A stretch of 64,000 nt of DNA, from positions 1 through 64,000 of the forward strand of contig DATLVI010000026.1 in NCBI GenBank assembly GCA_035577545.1, in the 5' to 3' direction. The translations under genes were made by a program, and so were the position numbers. Origin of the DNA: Verrucomicrobiia bacterium (GTDB lineage Bacteria > Verrucomicrobiota > Verrucomicrobiia > Palsa-1439). Of the stretch, positions 44,274 to 53,323 are shown piece by piece (position 1 is the first letter of the stretch; the number at the start of each line of letters is the position of its first letter). Under the pieces are notes generated by a model. It was not told the DNA's origin, searched no databases, and worked only from the letters and a program-made list of their open reading frames with translations.

Positions 44274-45455
44274 ATGGTGGTCATCATCAACGGTCGCGTG
44301 GTCAGCCCACATAAGGTGCTGGAACATCATTGCATCGTCATCGAAGACGGCCGGATCAAGCAAATCGCTCCCACCGCGCAGGTGCTTTGGCCGGGAGACG
44401 CGCAGGTCATTGACGCCCATGACGGGTTCGTGGCCCCCGGTTTCGTCGATATGCACGTTCACGGCGCGTTGGGTCGCGACACGATGGAGGGCACCGTTGA
44501 AGCGCTGGCGCAGATCGCGAAGTTTCACGCCGCGGGCGGCACGACCGCGATGACGCCAACGACCACCACCCACTCCACGGAAAAGATCGCCAGTGCGCTT
44601 CAGGCGATTGCTGATGCGATGGGACACGATTTCGGAGGAGCACAGATCATTGGCGCCCACGTCGAGGGACCTTACATTTCACGGAAACGCAGTGGGGCAC
44701 AGTCCGCGCAATTTATTCGCGACCCAATTCCGGCGGAGTATGAACCATGGCTTGAGCGCGAGGGATTGGTGACGCAGATGACGCTCGCGCCGGAACTGCC
44801 CGGCGCACTGGAGCTTATCGACGCACTTTTGCAGCGGGAGATTCTGCCGAGCGGCGGGCACACGGCGGCGAATTACGATCAAGTAAGCGTGGCGGTTGAG
44901 CGCGGTTTGTGCCATGCAACGCATTTGTTCAATTGCATGTCGAGCACGGTAAAATCCGGCCCGTTTCGATTGCCCGGCGCGCTGGAGACGTTCCTGGCGG
45001 ACGAACGGGTGATGGTGGAATTAATCGCCGACGGCAAACACGTGCACCCGGAGTTGCTGCGGTTAACGGTGCGGGCGAAAGGAATCGACAAGGTGTGCTT
45101 GATCACCGACGCGACCGCCGGCGCGGGCCTGACGGAGGACGTCGAGTTTCTGGTGGGTGAAACGCGCGCTGTAGTACGCGCGGGCGTCGGGATGGTTGTG
45201 GACGGCTCGGCTTTGGCGGGCAGCGTGTCGACGATGATCCAGATGGTGCAGAATATGGTCGAACTTGCCGGCTTACCGTTGGCCGACGCGGTGCGTTTGG
45301 CGAGCTTGAATCCGGCGCGCGCGCTGGGAATCAGCGGGCGGAAAGGCAGCTTGGAACCACGCAAAGATGCGGATATTGTGATTTTCTCTAATGACTTTGC
45401 CGTGCTGAAGACAGTGATTGGTGGACGGCTGGAATACGAAGCGCAGGCAGCGTGA
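44274..45455 (+). CDS. nagA: N-acetylglucosamine-6-phosphate deacetylase
   Basis: 393 residues, ATG at 44,274. DMHVHGALGRDTM carries the HxH metal site, HVEGPYISRKRSGAQ the Glu ligand, GGHTAANYDQ and ATHLFNCMS the His residues, and CLITDATAGAG the catalytic Asp. It converts GlcNAc-6-P to GlcN-6-P, feeding amino-sugar recycling. No nagB or transporter is adjacent. Sits 65 bases after comEC. Confidence 0.95.
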   Translation: MVVIINGRVVSPHKVLEHHCIVIEDGRIKQIAPTAQVLWPGDAQVIDAHDGFVAPGFVDMHVHGALGRDTMEGTVEALAQIAKFHAAGGTTAMTPTTTTHSTEKIASALQAIADAMGHDFGGAQIIGAHVEGPYISRKRSGAQSAQFIRDPIPAEYEPWLEREGLVTQMTLAPELPGALELIDALLQREILPSGGHTAANYDQVSVAVERGLCHATHLFNCMSSTVKSGPFRLPGALETFLADERVMVELIADGKHVHPELLRLTVRAKGIDKVCLITDATAGAGLTEDVEFLVGETRAVVRAGVGMVVDGSALAGSVSTMIQMVQNMVELAGLPLADAVRLASLNPARALGISGRKGSLEPRKDADIVIFSNDFAVLKTVIGGRLEYEAQAA

Positions 45456-45480
45456 ACAACATAATTCAGGTGATCGCGAA

Positions 45481-46377
45481 ATGATTGTTATTACCGGGGC
45501 GACAGGGTTTGTCGGCGAGGAGGTTGTCAAACAGGTCCGGACCGCCGGTCATCCAGTTCGCGCCATCGTACGCGACCCACGTCGCGCGTCGTGGCTGGCC
45601 GAGCGCTACGGCGCCGAACTTTTCCACGGCAACGTCTTGTACGCGCCGTCGATCGAAGGTGCGATGCAAGACGCGAAGTGTGTGATTCACCTGGTGGGCA
45701 TCATCCGCGAATGGAGGGAAAACACCTTTGAACGGGCGCACGTCCAGGCGACGAAGCACGTGATTGACGACGCAAAAAAAGCGGGTGTGAAACGCTTCCT
45801 GCACATGAGCGCACTCGGGACGCGCGAGAATGCGCGGAGCCGTTACCATCAGACGAAGTGGGCGGCGGAAGACTGCGTGCGCAAAAGCGGCCTGGCTTGG
45901 ACGATCTTCCGGCCGTCGTTCATATATGGTCCGCAAGACAAGTCGATCAACGTGCTGGCGAAGCTCGTGCAGCGCCTGCCGTTTGTGCCGGTCCTGGGCC
46001 GTGGCAACACGAAGGTTCAGCCGATTTCCGTGGAAAATGTGGCCCGGTCATTTGTCGGGGCGATTCGGAATGACGAAAGTATCAACCATAACTACGATCT
46101 CTGCGGGTCCGAGGCCTTCACCTGGAATGAATTATACGACAAGTTGCAAATGATCCTCGGTACGCGGAAGCCGAAAATGCATTTACCGTTGCCCATCGCC
46201 CGTGTTCAGGCCGCGTTCCTCGAGAAGATCCTGCCGAACCCACCTTTTACTCGCGACCAACTTCTTATGCTGCAAGAGGACAATATTGGTGATCCCACGC
46301 CAGCGGAGCGGGACTTCATGCTGGAGCAGGAAAACTTTGAAAACGGCGTGGCGCGGTACCTGAAGCGCAACGCATAA
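45481..46377 (+). CDS. Atypical SDR/NAD(P)-binding protein (NDUFA9-like)
   Basis: 298 residues from the ATG at 45,481. IVITGATGFVGEEVV is the GxxGxxG nucleotide loop and RYHQTKWAAEDCVRKSGLAWTIFRPSFIYGP the Y-x3-K region and substrate loop of the complex I NDUFA9/atypical SDR group. These are often annotated as epimerases but usually lack epimerase activity; several bind quinone-related or membrane complexes. Ends at a strong hairpin shared with the gene on the other strand. Confidence 0.82.
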   Translation: MIVITGATGFVGEEVVKQVRTAGHPVRAIVRDPRRASWLAERYGAELFHGNVLYAPSIEGAMQDAKCVIHLVGIIREWRENTFERAHVQATKHVIDDAKKAGVKRFLHMSALGTRENARSRYHQTKWAAEDCVRKSGLAWTIFRPSFIYGPQDKSINVLAKLVQRLPFVPVLGRGNTKVQPISVENVARSFVGAIRNDESINHNYDLCGSEAFTWNELYDKLQMILGTRKPKMHLPLPIARVQAAFLEKILPNPPFTRDQLLMLQEDNIGDPTPAERDFMLEQENFENGVARYLKRNA

Positions 46378-46408
46378 AAAAACAGGGAATCCGAAACGGA
46401 TTCCCTGT
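46376..46408 (-). terminator. Hairpin terminator, best fit for the minus-strand gene
   Basis: Perfect 12-bp stem ACAGGGAATCCG / CGGATTCCCTGT with a 3-base loop, followed on the minus strand by six Ts. On the plus strand no T run follows, so it terminates the 46,457 gene and may shield the plus-strand gene's 3' end. Confidence 0.88.
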
Positions 46409-46456
46409 CGTAATATCGAGATTTAAGGAAGTGTAGCCAGTCCTTGCTTCTCTACT

Positions 46457-46819
46457 TTATTCCGTCTTCTTGGGAGCGTCGGGTGGACCGATCCTGTGGG
46501 CCGTCGCGACGCCGCTTTCGTCGGTGTAGGCAACCTTGACCTTGTCACCCACCTTGATGTCGGTAACCGCCGCGTCCTTCTTGTCGGCCGTGGCGTACTT
46601 GGTCTTTTCACCGATTTTGAACGTCTTGCTCTCCGTGCCCTTCTTGATGACGGCAGTACCCGCCTTCGCGTCGATGGATTCGACCGTCCCTGTGAACTGT
46701 TGTCTCTTGGGCTTTGGTGGTGGCGTGGCTCCGTCTTCAGCCCGTACCGGCACTGTGAACGCAAGCGCGACCGCCGCAATACTCAACGCCATGGCTGCCC
46801 GCAGCATATGCTTACTCAT
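46457..46819 (-). CDS. Small secreted protein, DUF5666-like
   Basis: 120 residues. Signal peptide 1-27 ending VRA, a Pro/Lys linker, then TGTVESIDAKAGTAVIKK...TFKIGEKTKY...DIKVGDKVKVAYTDESGVATAHRI, a small beta-barrel pattern shared with the protein at 39,935. Periplasmic or exported. A perfect AGGAGG ribosome site, a TTGACG/TAAACA promoter and a strong terminator make it a well-expressed single gene. Confidence 0.7.
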   Translation of the reverse strand: MSKHMLRAAMALSIAAVALAFTVPVRAEDGATPPPKPKRQQFTGTVESIDAKAGTAVIKKGTESKTFKIGEKTKYATADKKDAAVTDIKVGDKVKVAYTDESGVATAHRIGPPDAPKKTE

Positions 46820-46823
46820 TTCT

Positions 46824-46830
46824 TTCCTCC
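46824..46830 (-). promoter_or_regulatory. Shine-Dalgarno AGGAGGA of the 46,457 gene
   Basis: Reading on the minus strand, AGGAGGA lies 4 bases before the ATG at 46,819. Confidence 0.7.
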
Positions 46831-46878
46831 TGTTGTTGTGAGAGTTCTGTTGTTAATATCCCCTGAAGTCTCGGTCGC

Positions 46879-46907
46879 TGTTTAGAGCAAAAACCCCGGC
46901 CCGTCAA
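46879..46907 (-). promoter_or_regulatory. Candidate sigma-70 promoter of the 46,457 gene
   Basis: Minus strand TTGACG (46,907-46,902), 17-base spacer, TAAACA (46,884-46,879). Confidence 0.5.
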
Positions 46908-47015
46908 GGCTTTTTGCTTGATTCACCCGGCCTTCGGGTACAGTCTCTATCAGCCTCGCGTCGCGCCAGGCCGACGGAGTCTTACAAGGTAAACCAGTTT
47001 TCGGGAGATTCTCCA

Positions 47016-49046
47016 ATGCCAGTCGACACCTCGAAGATTCGCACGGTGGCCATCGTCGGACATGCCTCCAGCGGCAAAACCTCCTTGATCGACGCCGTGC
47101 TGTTCATCTCCAAGGCCGTGAACACCCACGGCCGCGTCGCCAGCGGGACCAGCGCCGCCGATTGTTTGCCCGACGAACTTGAACGCAAGATTACCATTCA
47201 CGCCAAGTCGTTCCATTGCCAGTGGCAGGGCCATGCGATCACCTTGCTGGACACGCCGGGCTTCGCTGACTTTTTCGGCGACACGCTGGCTGCAGTCCGC
47301 GCCGCCGATGCGGCCATTGTCGTCATCGACGGCGTGGGTGGCGTCGAAATCGGCGCGCGCCGCATCTGGAAGATGCTGGACGAAATGCAGAAGCCGCGCC
47401 TCGTGTTCGTCAACAAACTCGACAAGGAGAACAGCGACTTTTTCCGTTGCGTGGAACAGATCCGTAGCGCATTTGGGAAGAACTGTATCCCGTTCGAACT
47501 GCCGGTCGGGCAGGAAGGGAGTTTCTCGAAGGTACTGAACCTGCGCACGACACCCGAGGCAGATGTGCCCGCCGAGCTGCGCGAGCAGTTCCACAAATGC
47601 CATGAAAGCCTGGAGGAAGCCGCTGCTGAACAGGATGACAAGTTGCTCGAAGAGTTTCTCGGTGGCCAGGCACTCACAGTGGAAGAGCTCACGAAGGGGA
47701 CGCATGTCGGTGTCGCTCGCGGCACGACCGTACCGATCTATTGCGGCTGCGCGGAGAAAGAAATCGGCGTGCGCAATTTACTGGAGGGCGTCACCGCGTT
47801 GCTGCCGTCGCCCGCGGATCGCGGCGCCGTCGCCACGGAGGATGGAGGGAGCGTCGAGCCCCTGGCGAACGCCCCGTTTAGCGCCTTCGTTTTCAAGGCG
47901 ACCGTTGATCCGTACGCGGGGCATCTGGCCTATCTGCGCGTGGTCTCGGGCACCTTGAAGGCCGATATGGATGTGCTGAATGCCACGCGGGGTGCGAAAG
48001 AACGCGTCCCGCAGTTGCTGAGTATGCAGGGCAAGACGCAGACAACCGTTGCGGAGGCCGGTCCCGGCGAAATTGTGGCGCTGGGCAAACTCAAGGACAC
48101 GCACATCAACAACACGCTGTGCGATCCGTCCCGGCCGGTGAAGTTTCCGCCGATCAAGTTTCCGCGGCCCGTGATGAGTTACGCCGTCCATCCGCACACG
48201 GCGAAAGATGAAGAGAAAATCAGCATGGCGTTGCATCGGTTGACCGAGGAGGACCCGACGTTCCACATGGAACGCAATCCGAACACCAAAGAGTTGATCA
48301 TTTCAGGCATGGGCGATCAACACCTTGCGGTCGTGGTGGACAATCTAAAGAAACGGCTCGGCGTCAATGTCGATCTCAGTACGCCGAAGGTTGATTACAA
48401 GGAAACCATTACCTCCCATGGCGACGGCCATTACAAACACAAGAAACAATCGGGCGGCCACGGCCAATACGGCGAAGCCTATGTCAAGATCGAGCCGCAC
48501 GCGCGCGGCAGGGGTTTTGAGTTCAGTAGTGAAGTGGTTGGCGGCTCCATCCCGCGCAACTTCATCCCGGCTGTCGAAAAAGGCTGTGTCGAGGGAATGC
48601 AGGCGGGTGTCGTGGCGGGCTATCCCGTCGTCGATGTCCACGCGATTGTGTACGACGGCTCGTACCACGATGTCGACTCCAATGAAATCAGCTTCAAGAT
48701 CGCTGGCCTGCATGCCTTCAAGGAAGCGATGCAAAAAGCCCGCCCCGCGCTGCTCGAACCGATTATGAACGTCACCGTCTACGTACCCGACCAGTACATG
48801 GGCGACATCACCGGCGATCTCAACCACCGGCGCGGTCACATTCTCACCGTCGAATCCGCCGATGGCTTGCAAGCGATCAAGGCGCAGGTGCCGCAGGCAG
48901 AGTTGTTCAAGTATGCGAGCGAGTTGCGCTCCATTACGGCGGGCCGCGCCTCGTTCGAGATGGAATTCTCCCACTACGAACAAGTTCCCCAACACGTCGC
49001 CCAAAAAGTTGTCACCGAAGCCGCCAAAAAAGCCGCGCAGCATTGA
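47016..49046 (+). CDS. Elongation factor G paralogue (EF-G type II-like)
   Basis: 676 residues from the ATG at 47,016. Five EF-G domains in order are supported by VGHASSGKTSLIDAVL (G1, residues 14-29), DTPGFADF (G3), NKLDKENSD (G4), and a domain IV/V end with YHDVDSNEISFKIAGLHAFKEA and GDLNHRRGHI. The G1 loop is HASSGKT rather than the HxDxGKT of the housekeeping factor, and the switch I region is ELERKITIHA rather than ERGITI, pointing to the EF-G2/spdEFG-type paralogue. No ribosomal protein operon surrounds it, which agrees with a paralogue. Confidence 0.87.
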   Translation: MPVDTSKIRTVAIVGHASSGKTSLIDAVLFISKAVNTHGRVASGTSAADCLPDELERKITIHAKSFHCQWQGHAITLLDTPGFADFFGDTLAAVRAADAAIVVIDGVGGVEIGARRIWKMLDEMQKPRLVFVNKLDKENSDFFRCVEQIRSAFGKNCIPFELPVGQEGSFSKVLNLRTTPEADVPAELREQFHKCHESLEEAAAEQDDKLLEEFLGGQALTVEELTKGTHVGVARGTTVPIYCGCAEKEIGVRNLLEGVTALLPSPADRGAVATEDGGSVEPLANAPFSAFVFKATVDPYAGHLAYLRVVSGTLKADMDVLNATRGAKERVPQLLSMQGKTQTTVAEAGPGEIVALGKLKDTHINNTLCDPSRPVKFPPIKFPRPVMSYAVHPHTAKDEEKISMALHRLTEEDPTFHMERNPNTKELIISGMGDQHLAVVVDNLKKRLGVNVDLSTPKVDYKETITSHGDGHYKHKKQSGGHGQYGEAYVKIEPHARGRGFEFSSEVVGGSIPRNFIPAVEKGCVEGMQAGVVAGYPVVDVHAIVYDGSYHDVDSNEISFKIAGLHAFKEAMQKARPALLEPIMNVTVYVPDQYMGDITGDLNHRRGHILTVESADGLQAIKAQVPQAELFKYASELRSITAGRASFEMEFSHYEQVPQHVAQKVVTEAAKKAAQH

Positions 49047-49051
49047 CCGCC

Positions 49052-51067
49052 TCAGTTCTTGGGACGATCGAGGACTGTGAGGAGGTTTCCCTCCACCAAG
49101 AGCAGGAAGTGGGGTGTGGGATAAACCTCTCCGTCGTACGTTTGGAAGAAACCGACGCGGCGGGGATGAGCTGGGTCTGAAGTATCGTACAAGGCTAGCT
49201 GCGACAAGCCGTTTTCCAGGACAAACGAATCGTCCAGGAATCTTGGCTGGTGATCTCCGTAGCGGCGAAACCAAAGGGCCAGCGGCGACGCACGGTATTC
49301 GCCGACCAGCTCCCATTCGTGCGGACGCGAGTGCCGAATGATGCGCAGCCCCGATGGTTGGCTAACGCACCAAAGATCGCCCCGCCTGGTTGCGGATCTC
49401 TCATCGGGATTATCCAGAAACAACTCTGTGGGCGGCAGGGCATCCGGGTCGTGCGCCCAATTCCGTTTATCAAGGAGAAGCTCAGGGTGGTCAGGGTCGA
49501 GCGGCCTACCTAGTGTCCATGAGCGCAACCCGTTTGAGGACGCGTTGGATAATTCGAAGTGCAATTCCCCGCGATAGATTTGGGCGTATGTCCGCGGCGG
49601 CAACTGAATCTCGTAACGCGGCTGGGGGGTTGGCCCATCAGACCAATCGAAGACGTAGAGCTTGCGTTCTTTTGGCAGGACATCGTGTACGTCTCCCGAT
49701 ACCCTTTCCTGTAAGTAGGCGTAACGGCTGACCTTACCTTCCCAGTCGTTGTAGACGTTGACGGGTGCGACGGGTAACCGATCGGGTGGCGGTTCAACTG
49801 TCGTACGACTGATGACCTGTAGCGGTCCGTGGCTGGGCCACGATAGCCTCAAGCGCAGCAAGCCCGTATCCCAGTCGTTGTCCGAATCCTTTCTTTTGGT
49901 GGTATGGCTCATTGTCAGGACCAGTTCTGCATTCTCGTCAATAGCAAGGCCGACGATGCGCCCGTACTCGTTCAACTTGTTGGGTAGATCAGCTTGCCGT
50001 AGATCTTGGATCCGGCCGCGGTCATCCAGGCGAAAGGATGCAAGTTGCAGGCGCCAAATTGTGGGCACGCGCCCGTGCCGGGGAGATACTGACGGCGTGG
50101 AAATGGGCCTTGCCGACACCGCGTAAAACTGATCGCCCTGGTTAGCCACCAATACCCTCGGATACCAGAAGTTCTCATTGTGAAAGATCTCTTTTTGGTC
50201 GCGCACGACGAGCGAGTTTCCGACTTCTCCCAACGCGAGGCCAAGCAACATCAACACGATGAGGGCCGCCGCCCACGCCAGTTGTTTGTGGCCAAGCCGA
50301 ATGACGCGCTCCCGCGTGCAACCGATCAACGTCGTCCCGACGCAGGTGACCAGCCCTAGCACCGTCAGCACGACAAACGGCCAGCCAAAGCCGAGCCACG
50401 AACTGTCGGTGGAAGACTTGACGGACTCCACTGTACTCCACCACTTTGGATGCAGGAATTGGAGCCGGGAAGAGATCAGCGGGGCGACGAGCCAGACCAA
50501 CAGCGTGAGGCAACCGACGAGCGTGCTGGCCAGCATTTGGCGTGTGACTATCGCCGTGGTGAACCCAATTACGTATCCGACTGCAAAGATCCATCCCCAG
50601 AGAATTGCCCACCGAACCATTGCCAACATATCAGTTGCGTGCCAGAGAGTCCCCCGGAACATGTCCGAACGATCCATAGTGAAATCCCAAGCTGCCGCGA
50701 GAAGCAGCACAACGAAAAGGATCACAGCCCCAGCCTTCAGTTTGGCCCAAACCACGTGTCGCGCGGAAACCGGCATCGCCAGTAAGAAATGCTCTTCGGG
50801 TTTGCCCCAATCGCGACAAACAGTGTGCGCGCCACTGACCACGGCGTAGAGCCAGCCAACGAGGGCCAGGAACGCCCACACGAACGGAAATGTTTCACGC
50901 TCTCGGCCGATTGCGATGAAAAGCAACTCGAGAACGATTGGCACAACCCAGAAGATTGCAATCCCGCCGATCAAGACTTCGCGCGCATCGCGATACTCCT
51001 TCCGCGAGAGATTATTCATTGCGGACCTCGACGGAAGCGGTTGGGTTGCGGCGAAAGAGGCATTCAT
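49052..51067 (-). CDS. ABC transporter permease with large C-terminal beta domain
   Basis: 671 residues from the ATG at 51,067 (ATGA overlap with the preceding permease stop; an ATG at 51,079 also fits). Six or seven hydrophobic helices in the first ~300 residues, then ~360 residues of beta-rich sequence with short repeating strand pairs (RLQLASFRLDDRG, LYVFDWSDGPT, LALYDTSDPAHP), suggestive of a beta-propeller. Such a domain would sit outside the membrane. It ends 5 bases from the EF-G stop, tail to tail. Confidence 0.68.
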   Translation of the reverse strand: MNASFAATQPLPSRSAMNNLSRKEYRDAREVLIGGIAIFWVVPIVLELLFIAIGRERETFPFVWAFLALVGWLYAVVSGAHTVCRDWGKPEEHFLLAMPVSARHVVWAKLKAGAVILFVVLLLAAAWDFTMDRSDMFRGTLWHATDMLAMVRWAILWGWIFAVGYVIGFTTAIVTRQMLASTLVGCLTLLVWLVAPLISSRLQFLHPKWWSTVESVKSSTDSSWLGFGWPFVVLTVLGLVTCVGTTLIGCTRERVIRLGHKQLAWAAALIVLMLLGLALGEVGNSLVVRDQKEIFHNENFWYPRVLVANQGDQFYAVSARPISTPSVSPRHGRVPTIWRLQLASFRLDDRGRIQDLRQADLPNKLNEYGRIVGLAIDENAELVLTMSHTTKRKDSDNDWDTGLLRLRLSWPSHGPLQVISRTTVEPPPDRLPVAPVNVYNDWEGKVSRYAYLQERVSGDVHDVLPKERKLYVFDWSDGPTPQPRYEIQLPPRTYAQIYRGELHFELSNASSNGLRSWTLGRPLDPDHPELLLDKRNWAHDPDALPPTELFLDNPDERSATRRGDLWCVSQPSGLRIIRHSRPHEWELVGEYRASPLALWFRRYGDHQPRFLDDSFVLENGLSQLALYDTSDPAHPRRVGFFQTYDGEVYPTPHFLLLVEGNLLTVLDRPKN

Positions 51068-51903
51068 GTTTGCATCCATTTTTGAATCAGGCGGCCGGAA
51101 TTCCGGCCAACCAGCCATACAGGGAGAACGATCCACAACCCGACTTGCGCCAGAAGCAGTACCGGCAAGAAAGGCGCAAAATTCTCGGAGAAACCGAGAA
51201 CCGCCGGTGAGAGCGGGTTGAGCAACCCCGAGCAGGAGAGCGCCGCGTGATAGAACGAGACGGTTCCTGCGAAATCCGTTGATGCTCCGGCGGAGAGCTG
51301 GATCAGCCACACGAGGAGCGCAATCGTCAGGAAAATCCCACCGAGCGCCGCGGTGAACTCATGTTTCGCCCGCGTCAGCAGAAAGAACAAGGGGGTGTAC
51401 CAACAGGCCAGCGAGATGGTCGCGACCAATGCGAAGACGCCGATTGTTTGTATTGGATGCGCTCCCGTCAGAAGGTGAAAAAAGTTACTGCGGTAGCGGA
51501 TCTCTTCATACTCGAATTCTGGCAACCGGCGAAAACCGCGGCTGGCCATGGCGACCATACCTGCTGTTGTCGCAATGGCTATTATCCCGGCGAGCAGGGC
51601 GAGGCCCATTGCCCATTTCGTGCCCAACAATCGGGCACGTGAAACTGGCTGCACCGTCAGAAATTCCCAAGTGTGATCCGCCCGCTCACTCGCGACAGAG
51701 CCCATGGCCAGAAAAATGGTCATAACCAAACCGACGGGGCCGTAAATCAACAGGGCCGCTTCACCGTTAGGGATGATTTGCGCGCGCAACAGACCCGCCA
51801 GCAAGCCGCTCAAGACGGTAGCGCCAAGGAAAAACCGCCAGCGTTGCTCCTGCCATTCCTTACGCAGCAGTGCGCGAAAGATTTTTTGTCCGTTAGCCGG
51901 CAT
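51064..51903 (-). CDS. ABC-2-type transporter permease
   Basis: 279 residues with six hydrophobic helices; the N-terminus ALLRKEWQEQRWRFFLGA is the cytosolic coupling start usual in ABC-2 permeases (YtrC/D-like). It overlaps the ATPase gene by 11 bases and the second permease by 4. Together with the ATPase and a GntR regulator it forms an ytr-like operon. In Bacillus the ytr operon responds to cell-wall antibiotics; whether this one does is unknown. Confidence 0.82.
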   Translation of the reverse strand: MPANGQKIFRALLRKEWQEQRWRFFLGATVLSGLLAGLLRAQIIPNGEAALLIYGPVGLVMTIFLAMGSVASERADHTWEFLTVQPVSRARLLGTKWAMGLALLAGIIAIATTAGMVAMASRGFRRLPEFEYEEIRYRSNFFHLLTGAHPIQTIGVFALVATISLACWYTPLFFLLTRAKHEFTAALGGIFLTIALLVWLIQLSAGASTDFAGTVSFYHAALSCSGLLNPLSPAVLGFSENFAPFLPVLLLAQVGLWIVLPVWLVGRNSGRLIQKWMQT

Positions 51904-52792
51904 GGGGTGCCTCTCTTCGTCCAGTGACGTACGCTTCGAAGATTTCGTCGAGGTTCAGATCTACTTCGCGCAGCGGATGGATTGGGCCCAGCGCGCGACG
52001 TGTCGCATCAACGTCTTCAACCGTGACCGCTAACTGGCCGTCGTAGGATTGTATGTCGAGCAAGCCCGGGAGTTTTGACGTATCAATGTATTGAGAGGAT
52101 TGGAAGACAAGGCGTTTGATGTTCTCTCGCAGTTCATCCACTGGCGCGCACCTGAGAATACGTCCTTCGTGCAGAATCGCGACGCGGTCGCAAATGGGCT
52201 CGATTTCGTAGAGGAGATGTGAGGAGAAGAAGACGGTGATGCCTTGATCTTGAAGATGCCCGATCATGTCACGCAGCAGGTCGCGTCGGGCGATGGGATC
52301 CAAACCCAATGTCGGGTCATCGAGGATGACCAGTTTCGGGCGGTGCGACAGAGCTAGCAGGAGGGCCAGGCGGCTGGTTTGGCCCTTGGAAAGCGCGCCA
52401 ACTTTCTGGCTCGGATCGAGGCGCATTCGCTGGAGCAGGTCTTCTGCGAGAGTTGCATCCCAAGCCGGGTAAAAGAGCGCGACCCATTCGATCAACTCGT
52501 TAACCCGCATCCAACCATACATCACCTGGTTTTCCGCCATGTAACCGATGCGCCGACGCGCTTCGATGGGTTGGGTCAGGGGATCGATTCCCGCCATCAG
52601 GCACCGACCCGCATCGGGTTGAAGCAGCCCCAGCAAAATACGAATCAGTGTGGTCTTGCCGGCGCCGTTCAAGCCGAGGAACCCGAAGATGGAACCTGCG
52701 GGAACTTCAAGATTCACGTCGCGCAGAACGTCACGGCCACCGAAGGATTTGCGCAGGCCTTCGATTCGAATGTCAGCATTGGAGTTGCTCAT
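51893..52792 (-). CDS. ABC transporter ATP-binding protein
   Basis: 299 residues. Walker A GLNGAGKTT near residue 40, the signature ALSKGQTSRLALLLAL (SKGQ rather than the usual SGGQ), Walker B KLVILDDPTLGLDP and the switch His in VFFSSHLLYE. About 70 extra C-terminal residues are common in regulator-linked exporters. ATGA-coupled to the GntR gene. Confidence 0.95.
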   Translation of the reverse strand: MSNSNADIRIEGLRKSFGGRDVLRDVNLEVPAGSIFGFLGLNGAGKTTLIRILLGLLQPDAGRCLMAGIDPLTQPIEARRRIGYMAENQVMYGWMRVNELIEWVALFYPAWDATLAEDLLQRMRLDPSQKVGALSKGQTSRLALLLALSHRPKLVILDDPTLGLDPIARRDLLRDMIGHLQDQGITVFFSSHLLYEIEPICDRVAILHEGRILRCAPVDELRENIKRLVFQSSQYIDTSKLPGLLDIQSYDGQLAVTVEDVDATRRALGPIHPLREVDLNLDEIFEAYVTGRREAPHAG

Positions 52793-53184
52793 GGCGACCG
52801 GCCTCCGTTCGTGAGTTTCTCAATTTCTTCATCCAAGAGTTGGTGCAATTCGGGACGCGAGATTTCAAAGTGAACCGCCTGCGCGGCCGCCTGGCCGAGA
52901 ATCCCGGAAACCTGCTTGTGTCGATCCGCTTTTTTTGCCGCTGGTGGCGCGTCGGCGACGAAGGTCCCATCGCCTTGTTTTCGATTAATCAAGCCGTCCT
53001 CTTCGAGCAGGACGTAGGCTTTGAGAACGGTGTTCTGATTGACGGGCAGCCGTCTGGCCAACTCGCGCACGCTCGGCAGGCGATCACCTGCTCGCAGCGT
53101 GCCGTTGGCAATCTGGTAGCCAATCTGATCGACAATCTGCCGATAGATTGGAACAGCTGAAGTGCTTTCCAAGCGGATAAACAT
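52789..53184 (-). CDS. GntR family regulator, YtrA subfamily
   Basis: 131 residues. VPIYRQIVDQIGYQIANGTLRAGDRLPSVRELARRL is the winged-helix DNA-binding domain, with NTVLKAYVLLEEDGLINRKQGDGTFVAD as the wing; only ~50 residues follow, as in YtrA regulators, which lack the large effector domain. It controls the ABC transporter genes downstream. A perfect 9-bp inverted repeat overlaps its -10 box, so autorepression is likely. The start ATG lies about 8-9 bases from the predicted transcript start, with no ribosome site. Confidence 0.92.
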   Translation of the reverse strand: MFIRLESTSAVPIYRQIVDQIGYQIANGTLRAGDRLPSVRELARRLPVNQNTVLKAYVLLEEDGLINRKQGDGTFVADAPPAAKKADRHKQVSGILGQAAAQAVHFEISRPELHQLLDEEIEKLTNGGRSP

Positions 53185-53186
53185 AC

Positions 53187-53210
53187 ACTGTTATATATGA
53201 GTATAACAGT
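53187..53210. promoter_or_regulatory. Palindromic operator of the GntR/ABC operon
   Basis: ACTGTTATA - 6 bases - TATAACAGT, a perfect 9-bp inverted repeat that covers the -10 box (53,205-53,200) and the predicted transcription start. Placement fits repression by the GntR protein. Confidence 0.8.
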
Positions 53211-53227
53211 TAGCGTTCCATTGTCAA
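53200..53227 (-). promoter_or_regulatory. Strong sigma-70 promoter of the GntR/ABC operon
   Basis: Minus strand TTGACA (53,227-53,222), 16-base spacer, TATACT (53,205-53,200). Predicted start near 53,193, only about 8 bases before the ATG at 53,184. Confidence 0.78.
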
Positions 53228-53323
53228 GTTCCCTCTGCGAGCACGACTGAATAAATTGTTCGCACACACGTCTATTTCAGGCAATTGGGTCTCTGAAAGA
53301 CACGGGACTGACACGGATTGACG

